DNA from: Microbacterium sulfonylureivorans | GTDB taxonomy: Bacteria > Actinomycetota > Actinomycetes > Actinomycetales > Microbacteriaceae | Assembly (NCBI RefSeq): GCF_003999995.1 | Contig: NZ_RJAD01000001.1 | Span: forward strand, 1,922,001 to 1,986,000 | Direction of reading: 5' to 3' | DNA: 64,000 nucleotides | Translations under genes and position numbers: made by a program | In this document: piece by piece, positions 23,547 to 32,437 of the stretch | Layout: each line of letters begins with the position of its first letter | Numbering within the stretch: the first letter of the stretch is position 1 | Notes under the pieces: model-generated | What the model was told of the DNA's origin: nothing | Databases searched by the model: none | What the model saw: the letters and a program-made list of their open reading frames with translations, nothing else

Positions 23547-24551
23547 GTGCTGCGCGTCATCGGCAAACGAATCCTCTATCTCATCCCCACGCTGTTCGGT
23601 CTGTCGATCCTGCTGTTCATCTGGGTCCGCTCTCTCCCCGGCGGACCCGCCGTCGCGATCCTCGGCGAGAAGGCCACCCCCGAGGCCATCGCCCGGATCA
23701 ACGAGCTCTACGGGTTCGACCGGCCCATCTTCGAGCAGTACTTCGTCTGGGTCGGCTCGCTCCTGCAGGGCAATTTCGGCGCCTCCGTCATGAGCGGCCG
23801 TCTCGTCCTGGAGGAGTTCGCGCTCCGCTTCCCGGCGACGCTCGAGCTCGCGATCGCCGCGCTCATCTTCGCCGTCGGCTTCGGCATCCCGCTCGGCTAC
23901 TGGGCGGCCCGCCGACACGGCAAGGCCGCCGACCACTTCGCGGTGACCGCCAGCCTCATCGGCATCACGATCCCCGTCTTCTTCCTGGCGTTCATCCTCA
24001 AGTACGTCTTCGCGGTGCAGCTCGGCTGGCTGCCGTCCGACGGCCGCCAGGACCCGCGCATCGATGCGACCCACCCGACCGGGTTCTACGTCCTGGACGG
24101 CATCCTCACCGGCGAGTTCGACGCGGCGTGGGATGCGATCCTCCACCTGATCCTCCCGGCGATCGCGCTCGGCACGATCCCGCTGGCCATCATCGTGCGC
24201 ATCACGCGCGCGTCGGTGCTCGAGGTGCAGAACTCCGACTACGTCCGCACCGGACGTGCGAAGGGCATCTCGCGCGGCACGATCCGCAATCGGTTCATCC
24301 TCCGCAACTCCATGCTGCCCGTGGTGACCACCGTGGGCCTGCAGACGGGCCTGCTGATCTCCGGGGCGGTGCTCACCGAGAAGGTGTTCGCCTATCCCGG
24401 CGTCGGGCAGTTCATGGCCGACGCGATCTTCGAGCGCGACTACGCCGTGCTCCAGGGGTTCATCATCTTCATCGCCATCGGCTATGCGCTCATCAACCTC
24501 GCCGTCGACGTGTCGTACGGCTTCATCGACCCGAGAGTGAGGGTCTCATGA
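23547..24551 (+). CDS. ABC transporter permease, DppB type
   Basis: A 334-aa membrane protein. It starts LRVIGKRILYLIPTLFGLSILLFIWVRSLPGGPAV, a classic DppB N-terminus, and carries the EAA loop DYVRTGRAKGISRGTIRNRFILRNSMLPVVTTVGLQTG and the C-terminal FAYPGVGQFMADAIFERDY. I chose GTG 23547, which begins the conserved region and has GGAG about 10 nt upstream. The open frame back to 23469 runs through the stem-loop and is not likely translated. Confidence 0.92.
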   Translation: MLRVIGKRILYLIPTLFGLSILLFIWVRSLPGGPAVAILGEKATPEAIARINELYGFDRPIFEQYFVWVGSLLQGNFGASVMSGRLVLEEFALRFPATLELAIAALIFAVGFGIPLGYWAARRHGKAADHFAVTASLIGITIPVFFLAFILKYVFAVQLGWLPSDGRQDPRIDATHPTGFYVLDGILTGEFDAAWDAILHLILPAIALGTIPLAIIVRITRASVLEVQNSDYVRTGRAKGISRGTIRNRFILRNSMLPVVTTVGLQTGLLISGAVLTEKVFAYPGVGQFMADAIFERDYAVLQGFIIFIAIGYALINLAVDVSYGFIDPRVRVS

Positions 24552-24585
24552 TCGTTCTCACCGACACTCTGGACGGAGGTGCCTC

Positions 24586-25548
24586 ATGACCTCCGCGATG
24601 CTTCCTCCCGCGCCTGCGGGCGGCCCGGTCGACGACACCGCCGTCACCGACGCCGAACTGCTCGCCGCCCGCACCGGCGGCGGCGGGTTCTGGCGCGACG
24701 TCTTCCGCCGCCTGCTCCACAACCCCTCGGCGTGGGTGGGCGGGCTCATCGTCCTGTTCTTCGTCATCGTCGCCGTCCTCGCGCCGTGGCTCGCGCCGTA
24801 CCCTCCGAACGCGCTGCCCGGCCAGGCGTACATCACGCCGACCTACATCCCCGGCCCCGGCGAGCTGGAGCAGTTCCCGCTCGGGCTCGACCGCTTCGGC
24901 GGCGACGTGCTGTCGAAGCTCATCTGGGGCGCCCAGGCGTCGCTCATCATCGGCGTCGTGTCGACGGCGTTCGGGCTGATCGGCGGCATGCTGATCGGTC
25001 TCATCGCCGGCATGTTCGGCGGCCAGGTCGACAACATCCTGATGCGGTTCGTCGACATCCTGCTGTCGGTGCCGAGCCTTCTGCTCGCGGTGTCGATCGC
25101 GGCGCTCCTCGGACAGACGCCGATGTCGGTGATGATCGCCATCGGTGTCTCGCAGATCCCGGTGTTCGCGCGTCTGCTGCGGTCGTCGATGCTCCAGCAG
25201 CGCAGCGCCGACTACGTGCTGTCGGCCCAGACGCTGGGCCTCGGCAGGGGCCGGATCACGATGAGCCACGTGCTGCCCAACTCGGTCGGACCGGTCATCG
25301 TGCAGGGCACGCTGAGCCTGGCCACCGCCGTGATCGACGCGGCCGCGCTGTCGTACCTCGGTCTCGGCGGCGGACGCCCCGAGACGGCGGAGTGGGGGCG
25401 CATGCTCACATACGCGCAGGCCGAGCTCGCCATCGCGCCGTGGCTCGCATTCCTGCCGGGCATCTGCATCATGGTCACCGCACTGGGCTTCACGCTGCTC
25501 GGCGAGGCGCTGCGCGAGGCCATGGACCCGCGCACCCGCGCGCGCTGA
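24586..25548 (+). CDS. ABC transporter permease, DppC type
   Basis: A 320-aa membrane protein. The soluble N-terminal tail ends in FWRDVFRRLLHNPSAWVGG, the usual DppC entry to the first membrane segment, followed by LGLDRFGGDVLSKLIWGAQASLIIG and the EAA loop ADYVLSAQTLGLGRGRITMSHVLPNSVGPVIVQ. GGAGGTG lies 6 nt before the ATG. It follows DppB by 34 bp and completes the membrane channel; the ATPase is on the opposite strand downstream. Confidence 0.93.
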   Translation: MTSAMLPPAPAGGPVDDTAVTDAELLAARTGGGGFWRDVFRRLLHNPSAWVGGLIVLFFVIVAVLAPWLAPYPPNALPGQAYITPTYIPGPGELEQFPLGLDRFGGDVLSKLIWGAQASLIIGVVSTAFGLIGGMLIGLIAGMFGGQVDNILMRFVDILLSVPSLLLAVSIAALLGQTPMSVMIAIGVSQIPVFARLLRSSMLQQRSADYVLSAQTLGLGRGRITMSHVLPNSVGPVIVQGTLSLATAVIDAAALSYLGLGGGRPETAEWGRMLTYAQAELAIAPWLAFLPGICIMVTALGFTLLGEALREAMDPRTRAR

Positions 25549-25564
25549 GCGGCGCTCGAACGCC

Positions 25565-25602
25565 GAAGACCCCCGGCCGCGAGATGCGGACCGGGGGTCT
25601 TC
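25565..25602. terminator. Bidirectional terminator
   Basis: GAAGACCCCCGG (25565-25576) and CCGGGGGTCTTC (25591-25602) form a perfect 12-bp stem with a 14-nt loop between the convergent dppC and dppDF-type genes. Confidence 0.8.
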
Positions 25603-25623
25603 TGCGCGGTGACCGATCGGGGG

Positions 25624-27375
25624 TCAGACGGCGATGTCCAGCTCGTTCCCCGGAATCGAGGCGAGGAGCCGGCGGGTGTACGGATCGCGCGGATTCGTGA
25701 AGATCTCCTCGCTGGAGGCCGCTTCGACCAGTGCGCCGTCCTTCATGACGCAGACGTAGTCGCTGATGAGTCGCACCACGGCGAGGTCGTGCGAGATGAA
25801 GAGGTAGCTGAGGCCGTACTCGCGCTGGAGGTCGCGCAGCAGGCTGAGCACCTGATCCTGCACGAGCACGTCGAGCGCCGAGACGGGCTCGTCGCACACG
25901 ATGAGGTCGGGCGAGAGCGCGAGCGCCCGCGCGATGGCGATGCGCTGCCGCTGCCCGCCGGACAGCTCCGACGGGTAGCGGCGCAGCATCGTCTGCGGGA
26001 GGGCGACGTCGTCGAGCAGCTGCCGCACGCGCGCCGCGCGCTCCTTCGACGAGCCGCGCTTGTAGAACTCGAGCGGCTCGGAGATGATCCGCTCGATCGA
26101 GAACATGGGGTTCAGCGACGAGTACGGGTCTTGGAAGATCGGCTGGACGCGCTGGCGGAAGGCCTTGAGGTCGCTGCCCTTGAGGGCCGCGACATCCATC
26201 CCGTCGAAGCGGATCGCGCCGCTGGTCGGCTCGACGACCTTCAGCATCATGCGCGCGGTCGTCGTCTTGCCCGAACCGGACTCGCCCACGATCGCCACGG
26301 TCTCGCCGCGGGGGATCGCGAACGAGACGTCGTTCACCGCGACGAAGTCCTCCTTGCTGCCGCGCACCTTGTACACCTTCGTGAGGCCTTCGACCTCGAC
26401 GATGTTGTCGGGAGCGGATGCCTCGGCCGCGGTCTCCGCGGGCTCGGCGGCACGCGGCTCGGCGAGGGCGGCGGGGCCGGCCGCTTCCGTCGGCGTGGCG
26501 CCGGGCTTCGGCAGCCCGGGGACAGCGGTGCGGAACACCTCGGGTCGGAGGCGCACGGCCGCCACCGACGGCGCGGCCTTCACGAGCGCCTGCGTGTACG
26601 GCTGCTGCGGGTCTTCGAGGATCTGCCGTGCCGGTCCCTGCTCGATGATGCGGCCGCGGTTCATCACGACCACGCGCGAGGCGCGCTCGGCGGCGAGGCC
26701 GAGGTCGTGGGTGATGAGCATGACCGCGGTGCCCAGCTCGTCGGTCATGCGTCCGAGCTGGTCGAGGATCGTCTTCTGCACGGTCACGTCGAGGGCGCTG
26801 GTCGGTTCGTCGGCGATGAGCAGCTTGGGGTTGCACGCGAGGCCGATCGCGATCAGCGCGCGCTGGCGCATGCCGCCGGAGAACTCGTGGGGGTACTGCT
26901 TCGCGCGGTCTTCGGCATTGGGCAGGCCCGCTGCGGCGAGGGTCTCGACGACGCGGCGGTCGACGTTCTTGCGGGTGGCGAGACCGTGCGCGAGCAGCGT
27001 CTCGGCGATCTGGGTGCCGATCTTCGCGACCGGGTTGAGATTGGACATCGGGTCCTGCGGCACCAGCCCGATCGAGCGACCCCGGACCGTGCGCATGATG
27101 CTCTCGGGCGCGCCGACGAGGTCTTCGCCCTCGAGCATGATGCTGCCGCCGGCGACCTTGCCGTTGCCGGGGAGGAGGCCGATGACCGCCATCGCCGTGG
27201 TCGACTTGCCCGAGCCGGATTCCCCGACGATCGCCAGGGTCTCACCGGCGGCGATCTCGAGGTCGACGCCCTCCACCGCGTGCACCGGGCCGTCTATGGT
27301 CTGGAACGTGACGGCGAGGTCGCGGACCTGGAGCAGCGGCGCCCCGGCCGCGAGTCGTTCAGAGGATCGGGCCAT
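25624..27375 (-). CDS. Fused double ATP-binding subunit of a peptide ABC transporter (DppD-DppF fusion)
   Basis: A 583-aa protein with two complete ATPase modules. The first (residues ~10-265) has GESGSGKSTTA, SGGMRQRALIAIGL and LLIADEPTSALDVTVQ; the second (~325-580) has GESGSGKTTTARMML, LSGGQRQRIAIARAL and LIVCDEPVSALDVLVQ. An Ala/Pro-rich linker joins them. Both modules keep all nucleotide-binding motifs. It is convergent with the permease operon, so it has its own promoter, yet its subunit type fits the importer whose genes lie just upstream of it. AGGATGGACGA precedes the ATG. Confidence 0.93.
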   Translation of the reverse strand: MARSSERLAAGAPLLQVRDLAVTFQTIDGPVHAVEGVDLEIAAGETLAIVGESGSGKSTTAMAVIGLLPGNGKVAGGSIMLEGEDLVGAPESIMRTVRGRSIGLVPQDPMSNLNPVAKIGTQIAETLLAHGLATRKNVDRRVVETLAAAGLPNAEDRAKQYPHEFSGGMRQRALIAIGLACNPKLLIADEPTSALDVTVQKTILDQLGRMTDELGTAVMLITHDLGLAAERASRVVVMNRGRIIEQGPARQILEDPQQPYTQALVKAAPSVAAVRLRPEVFRTAVPGLPKPGATPTEAAGPAALAEPRAAEPAETAAEASAPDNIVEVEGLTKVYKVRGSKEDFVAVNDVSFAIPRGETVAIVGESGSGKTTTARMMLKVVEPTSGAIRFDGMDVAALKGSDLKAFRQRVQPIFQDPYSSLNPMFSIERIISEPLEFYKRGSSKERAARVRQLLDDVALPQTMLRRYPSELSGGQRQRIAIARALALSPDLIVCDEPVSALDVLVQDQVLSLLRDLQREYGLSYLFISHDLAVVRLISDYVCVMKDGALVEAASSEEIFTNPRDPYTRRLLASIPGNELDIAV

Positions 27376-27478
27376 TCGTCCATCCTGCCTTCCGCGGGTC
27401 GTCAGCGCACGCCCCGGGCCACAGCCTTTACTCAGTCGTAACGCGCGTCGCCCGCGGGGAGCGGGCTAGCGTTGGACC

Positions 27479-28234
27479 ATGGCGGCCATCGACCTCAACG
27501 CCGATCTGGGCGAGACCGTCGACGGGGTGCCCACCGCCGACGACGAGGCGATGTTCGCGGTGATCTCGAGCGCGAGCGTCGCCTGCGGCGGGCATGCGGG
27601 GGATGCCGCGGCCATGCGTGAGGCGGTCGACCGCGCAGCGCGTCACGCCGTCGCCGTCGGGGCGCATCCGTCCTACCCCGACCCCGCGAACTTCGGCCGC
27701 GCGGCGATGGCGATGTCGCCCGACGAGCTCTCCGCCTCCGTCGCCGTGCAGCTGGGCGCTCTCGTCGCCGCGGGCGCCGACCTCTTCTACGTCAAGGCCC
27801 ACGGCGCGCTCTACCATGCGGTCGCCGTCGATCGCCGACAGGCGGTTGCCGTCGCCCGCGCCGTGGCCGACCAGTCGGGCCTTCTCGGCCGGGCTCTGCC
27901 GATCCTGGGCCTCGGCGGCGAGATCGCGGCCGCCGCGGCATCCGTCGGCCTTCCGTTCGTGCGCGAGGCCTTCCTCGACCGCGGGTACACCGCCGACGGC
28001 GGTCTGGTGCCGAGGACGGCCCCCGGCGCGCTGCTCGACGACCCCGGCGCGGTCGCGGCGCAGGCCGTGCGGCTCGTTCGGGAGGGAGTCGTCGAAGCGG
28101 TCGGCGGCTCACTCGTCGAGGTCGACGCCGCATCGCTCTGCCTCCACGGCGACTCGCCGTCGGCGGTGGCCCTCGCCAGAGCCGTGCGGGCCGCGCTCGA
28201 CGACGCCGGCGTCGAGGTGCGCGCGCCGTGGTGA
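27479..28234 (+). CDS. pxpA: 5-oxoprolinase subunit A (LamB/YcsF family)
   Basis: A 251-aa enzyme subunit. It begins AAIDLNADLGETVDGVPTADDEAMFAVISSASVACGGHAGD, the LamB/YcsF signature, and keeps VGAHPSYPDPANFGR and VKAHGALYHAV. With PxpB and PxpC it hydrolyses 5-oxoproline to glutamate using ATP. TAGCGT (27467-27472) lies 6 nt before the ATG and no ribosome site is present, so the mRNA is probably leaderless. The next gene overlaps it by 7 bp. Confidence 0.93.
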   Translation: MAAIDLNADLGETVDGVPTADDEAMFAVISSASVACGGHAGDAAAMREAVDRAARHAVAVGAHPSYPDPANFGRAAMAMSPDELSASVAVQLGALVAAGADLFYVKAHGALYHAVAVDRRQAVAVARAVADQSGLLGRALPILGLGGEIAAAAASVGLPFVREAFLDRGYTADGGLVPRTAPGALLDDPGAVAAQAVRLVREGVVEAVGGSLVEVDAASLCLHGDSPSAVALARAVRAALDDAGVEVRAPW

Positions 28235-29769
28235 GCGTGCGGATGCTGCCGGTCGGCGGGCAGGCGTTCCTGCTCGAGACCGGATCGCTCGACGACGTGC
28301 TCGCGCTGCACACGGGGCTCGAGGCATCCCGGCCGGACGGAGTGGTCGATCTCGTGCCCGCGGCGCGGACGGTGCTCGTGCGGGTCGACCCACGGGTGAT
28401 GCCGCTGCCTGCCGCCCGTGCGTGGGCGGCCGGCGTCGCGGCCGAGCCCCCGACGCCCCAGGCCGCGGACGCACGGGAGGTCGTGCTCGACGTCGCGTAC
28501 GACGGCGCCGATCTCGCCGATGCGGCGGACCTGCTGGGGATGGCGCCCGCGGAGCTGGTCCGCCGGCACGCCGCCGTGCGCTGGACCGTCGCCTTCACCG
28601 GATTCGCCCCCGGCTTCGGATACCTCGTGAGCGAGGACTGGCCCTTCGACGTGCCGCGTCTGTCGACGCCCCGCACGCGCGTGCCCGCAGGATCGGTCGG
28701 TCTCGCCGCGGGCTTCTCCGGCGCGTATCCGCGCGAGACCCCCGGCGGCTGGCGTCTGATCGGCAGGACCGATGCGAGTCTGTTCGATGCGGATGCCGCG
28801 TCCCCTGCGCTTCTCGCGCCGGGAACGCGCGTGAGGTTCCGCGGCGCGGAGATGCTCGCGGCGCCCCCCGTCCCCGCGGTTCCTCCCGCTCCGGCCGCGG
28901 CGGGCATCGAGATCGTCGAGGCCGGGCTCCTCGCGACCCTGCAGGACCTCGGTCGCCCGGGGTCAGGCGCGCTCGGCGTCGCCTCGTCGGGCGCCCTCGA
29001 CCGGTCCGCGCTGCGCACCGCGAACCGGCTGCTCGGCAACGACGAGGGCGCCGCCGCGATCGAGGCGACGATGGGCGGCGTGCGCGCCGTCGCCCGGCGC
29101 GACCTCTGGTTCGCCGTCACGGGCGCGTGGGGCCCGGTGCGGCTCGACGGGCGTGAGGTCGATCCGTACGAGGCGCACCCGTGGCCTGCCGGCGCGGAGC
29201 TGCACCTCGACTGGTTCGCGCACGGCGCGCGTGCGTACCTCGCCGTCCGCGGCGGCTTCGTCGGTCGCGCCGCGCTGGGCTCGCTCGCGACAGACGTGAT
29301 GGCGGGACTCGGGCCGGCGCCGCTGCGCGCGGGCGACGAGCTGGGCGTGGGGGACGCGGCATCCGTCCCCATCCCGGTGGCGTCCCTCGCTCCGTGGGGT
29401 GCGCCGCACGACGACGAGATCGTGCTGGAGCTCGCTCCCGGTCCGCGGGCGGACTGGTTCGGCCCGGATGCCGCGGCCACGCTGTTCGAGTCGGTGTGGA
29501 CGGTCTCGAACGACGCCGACCGCGTCGGTGCACGGCTCGACGGGCCCGAGCTCGCCCGTATCCGCACCGACGAGCTGCCGAGCGAGGGCATGGTGCCGGG
29601 TGCCCTGCAGGTGCCCCCGAACGGCCGGCCGACGATCCTCCTGGCGGACGGACCGGTGACCGGCGGCTATCCGGTGATCGCGGTCGTGACGGATGCCTCG
29701 CTCGACCGCGTGGCGCAGGCGCGGCCGGGCACCCGCATCCGCTTCCGCCACGCGCGACCATCAGAGTAG
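28228..29769 (+). CDS. 5-oxoprolinase subunits B and C fused (KipI-KipA type)
   Basis: A 513-aa protein in which PxpB (KipI-like, residues ~1-205) and PxpC (KipA/biotin-dependent-carboxylase-like, ~225-510) are one chain. PxpB motifs are VAFTGFAPGFGYL, PRLSTPRTRVPAGSVGLAAGFSGAYPRETPGGWRLIG; PxpC motifs are ATLQDLGRPGSGALGVASSGALD and NRLLGNDEGAAAIEATMGG. An Ala/Pro linker joins them. GTGGTG at 28228 gives two possible starts, both overlapping the pxpA stop. Fused B-C forms are known in actinobacteria. Together with pxpA this makes a full 5-oxoprolinase. Confidence 0.92.
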   Translation: MVSVRMLPVGGQAFLLETGSLDDVLALHTGLEASRPDGVVDLVPAARTVLVRVDPRVMPLPAARAWAAGVAAEPPTPQAADAREVVLDVAYDGADLADAADLLGMAPAELVRRHAAVRWTVAFTGFAPGFGYLVSEDWPFDVPRLSTPRTRVPAGSVGLAAGFSGAYPRETPGGWRLIGRTDASLFDADAASPALLAPGTRVRFRGAEMLAAPPVPAVPPAPAAAGIEIVEAGLLATLQDLGRPGSGALGVASSGALDRSALRTANRLLGNDEGAAAIEATMGGVRAVARRDLWFAVTGAWGPVRLDGREVDPYEAHPWPAGAELHLDWFAHGARAYLAVRGGFVGRAALGSLATDVMAGLGPAPLRAGDELGVGDAASVPIPVASLAPWGAPHDDEIVLELAPGPRADWFGPDAAATLFESVWTVSNDADRVGARLDGPELARIRTDELPSEGMVPGALQVPPNGRPTILLADGPVTGGYPVIAVVTDASLDRVAQARPGTRIRFRHARPSE

Positions 29770-29797
29770 CCGTCGCCTGCGGCAGACGCGGCGGCGC

Positions 29798-32437
29798 TCA
29801 CCAGTGGCGCAGCGCCTCCTCCACGGTCGCGTGCTCGTCCGCGGGCAGCGCGAGCCGCACCGCCTCCGGAACGCTCAGCTCGGCCCCCGCCGCCTCGCCG
29901 GCGGTGACGCTCTGCGGATCACGCCCGCGCAGGATGTCGAGGTAGGGGGTGTGCACGGTGAACGCCTCGACGTCGAAGATGCCGATGCGCCGCCGGATCA
30001 CCCCCGCGGCCACCGCGAGGGCGGAGGCCCGCCATGCCTCGCCGTGCGCGGCGGCCACGGCGCACACGCCCTCGAGCCCGTACGCGACGCCCTCCTCGTA
30101 GTGGAGCTCGACCGACAGGAGCAGGGTCTGGATGAACTCCTCCTCCGCCGCTTCGAGGTGTCCGAGCTGGAAGTTCAAGCGCGCCCGCAGATTGCCGGCG
30201 ACGGACGTGGTGAACAGGTCGCCGCCGGCGAAGGCGACTTCGGTCGCGCGGTCGAAGTGCGCGAGCGCGTCGTCGCTCGCGCCGCGCACCCACGCGAGCC
30301 GTCCGAGCGAGACCTCCGTGATCGCCTCGGCCCAGCCGTTGCCCAGCTCGCGGAGCTTCGCCACGGCCTTGCGCAGCTCCTTCTCGGCCTTGACCGCGTT
30401 CGGGTCGGGCAGCTGCACGCGCGCCGTCGCGCGCGCCGCGAGCGCCATGGCCGCGGCATCCTCGTCCCCGCTCTCGGTGAACAGCCGCACGCACTCGCCG
30501 AGCCCTGCGACCACCTGCTCGCTCGGCCGCTGCCACATCTCCCCCCACAGCGCGAGGAACCAGGCGACCGCCCGGGTGTGCTGGGTGATCGGGTGCTCGT
30601 GCTGCTTCTCGAGCAGCTCGAGCATCCACAGCCGCACCTCGGCGAAGAAGCCCGAGATCCACCAGTAGATGAGGAGGCTCCACGCGAAGTCGCCCGCGTC
30701 GTCGAGGCGGTTCGTGTAGATGAGGTGCCGCACCGCCGCACGGAGGTTGGGCAGCTCCAGCCCCAGCTGCACGACGGCCTGGGCCTGGTCGCGACCGCCC
30801 AGATCGGGGGCGGTGCGCCGCACGAAGGCGACGTAGTAGTCGGCGTGCGCCGCCCGCACGCGATCGGCCTCGCCCCGGGCCTTGAGTCGCCCGAGCGAGT
30901 ACTCGCGCACGATCGCGAGGAGCGAGAAGACCGACCGCCCGCCCATCTCGGACTGCTTCACCAGCGACCCGTCGACCAGCGCGGCCAGGGCGTCGATCTC
31001 CTGACCCTCCCATGACCGGTCGACGCCCAGCGCCTCGACGGCCTCGAGTGTGAATCGGGTCGCGAACACCCCGAGGTCTTCGAGCAGCTCGCGCTGCACG
31101 TCGGGAAGGAGGCTCACGCTCCAGTCGATCGTCGCCCGCATCGTGCGATGCCGCTCGGGCAGATCGCGCACCGCCGCCGTCAGCAGCGGGAGGCTCTTCT
31201 CGAGCCGATCGGCGATCCCCCTCGGAGTGAGGATGCGGATCTTGGCGGCGGCGAGCTCGATGGCGAGGGGGAGGCCTTCGAGCCGACGGCAGATCGCGGC
31301 GAGGTCGGCGGCGTTCTCCTCGTTCACGTCGAAGCCCGGCTTGACCGCCTGCGCCCGGTCGACGAACAGCGCGACCGCGGCCGAGCGCGTCGTCCGGTCG
31401 ATGCTGGCCGGGCCGTCGCCCGCCGGCGTCGTGAGCGTCGGCACCTCGAACACGCGCTCGCCCCGGATGCGCAGGACGATGCGGCTCGTCACCAGGAAGG
31501 TCGCCGTCGGCGCGACCGTGTACAGCCGGACGAGCACCGGGGCGGCGTCGACGATCTGCTCGAAGTTGTCGAGCACCACCAGCACCTTGCGGCCTGCGAG
31601 CGCGTGCGAGATGCGCTCCTCGAGGGCGGCTTCGCCGTTGTCGCGGATGCCGAGCGTGTAGGCGATCGTCGGCAGGAGCAGGCCCGGCTCGAGCACACCC
31701 TCGAGCAGGACGAAGTACGTGCCGTCGGGGAAGAGGTCCTCGGTGGCGAGTGCGGTCTCGATCGCGAGGCGGCTCTTGCCGATGCCGCCGGGCCCGATCA
31801 GGCTCACCACGCGGTCGGTGCCGCGGGCGAGCAGATCGCGGACGGCCGCGATGTCGTCCTCCCGCCCGATCGTCGTCGTGTACGGGACGGGGACGCGGGC
31901 GATGAGGGATGCCGCGGCCTCCTCCGCGTCGGGCTCCTCGACGAGCTTCGACTCGTCGAAGCGCTCGGCGAGGAGCATCGCGAGGTCGCTCGCGACCTGG
32001 TCTTCGAGGTCTTCGGGGGAGTGGAAGTGGAGGTAGGCGGCGGTGTCGTCGGCCTGGATCCGGGCGATGAGGTCCTGGAGGCGCTCGTCGCGCTGCTCCG
32101 AAGCCTTGATGTAGATGAGCTTGGGCATCGCCTTGGGGGCGAGGTTGTATTCGTCCTCGAGGCCGGAGATCTCCTCGTCCGGGGCGACCCAGCCGTAGCT
32201 GGCGCCGTAGATGCCGATGAAGACGTCGCTCTGGGCGAGGTAGGAGCGGTAGAGCTCGCGCGGGGGATGGGGGCGGGCGCCGAGCTCGAACATGACGGGA
32301 GCGAGCCGCATCCGCTCGATCGCGTCGCGCACCACCCGGCGCTCGTCGGCGAGCTCGCGCAGCGTCGAGCTCACGAAGACCCGGATCCGCTGGTCGGGAG
32401 TGCGGATCACGGCGTGCGGCGACGTCTCGCTCACCAT
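29798..32437 (-). CDS. DUF4062-STAND NTPase-helical repeat protein (copy 1)
   Basis: An 879-aa protein. Residues ~17-110 are DUF4062 (IRVFVSSTLRELADERRVV, then VFIGIYGASYGWV and EDEYNLA). Residues ~185-420 are a STAND/NB-ARC-like NTPase: Walker A GPGGIGKS at 215-222, Walker B VLVVLD ending at Asp290, a TSR sensor near 318-320, and a GLPLAIELAAAK motif. The remainder is helical, TPR-like. No DNA-binding domain is present, unlike AfsR or LuxR-type STAND regulators. The start overlaps the stop of the paralogue upstream, so the pair are one transcript. STAND proteins act as nucleotide-gated switches in signalling and defence; the effector role of DUF4062 is unknown. Confidence 0.85.
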   Translation of the reverse strand: MVSETSPHAVIRTPDQRIRVFVSSTLRELADERRVVRDAIERMRLAPVMFELGARPHPPRELYRSYLAQSDVFIGIYGASYGWVAPDEEISGLEDEYNLAPKAMPKLIYIKASEQRDERLQDLIARIQADDTAAYLHFHSPEDLEDQVASDLAMLLAERFDESKLVEEPDAEEAAASLIARVPVPYTTTIGREDDIAAVRDLLARGTDRVVSLIGPGGIGKSRLAIETALATEDLFPDGTYFVLLEGVLEPGLLLPTIAYTLGIRDNGEAALEERISHALAGRKVLVVLDNFEQIVDAAPVLVRLYTVAPTATFLVTSRIVLRIRGERVFEVPTLTTPAGDGPASIDRTTRSAAVALFVDRAQAVKPGFDVNEENAADLAAICRRLEGLPLAIELAAAKIRILTPRGIADRLEKSLPLLTAAVRDLPERHRTMRATIDWSVSLLPDVQRELLEDLGVFATRFTLEAVEALGVDRSWEGQEIDALAALVDGSLVKQSEMGGRSVFSLLAIVREYSLGRLKARGEADRVRAAHADYYVAFVRRTAPDLGGRDQAQAVVQLGLELPNLRAAVRHLIYTNRLDDAGDFAWSLLIYWWISGFFAEVRLWMLELLEKQHEHPITQHTRAVAWFLALWGEMWQRPSEQVVAGLGECVRLFTESGDEDAAAMALAARATARVQLPDPNAVKAEKELRKAVAKLRELGNGWAEAITEVSLGRLAWVRGASDDALAHFDRATEVAFAGGDLFTTSVAGNLRARLNFQLGHLEAAEEEFIQTLLLSVELHYEEGVAYGLEGVCAVAAAHGEAWRASALAVAAGVIRRRIGIFDVEAFTVHTPYLDILRGRDPQSVTAGEAAGAELSVPEAVRLALPADEHATVEEALRHW

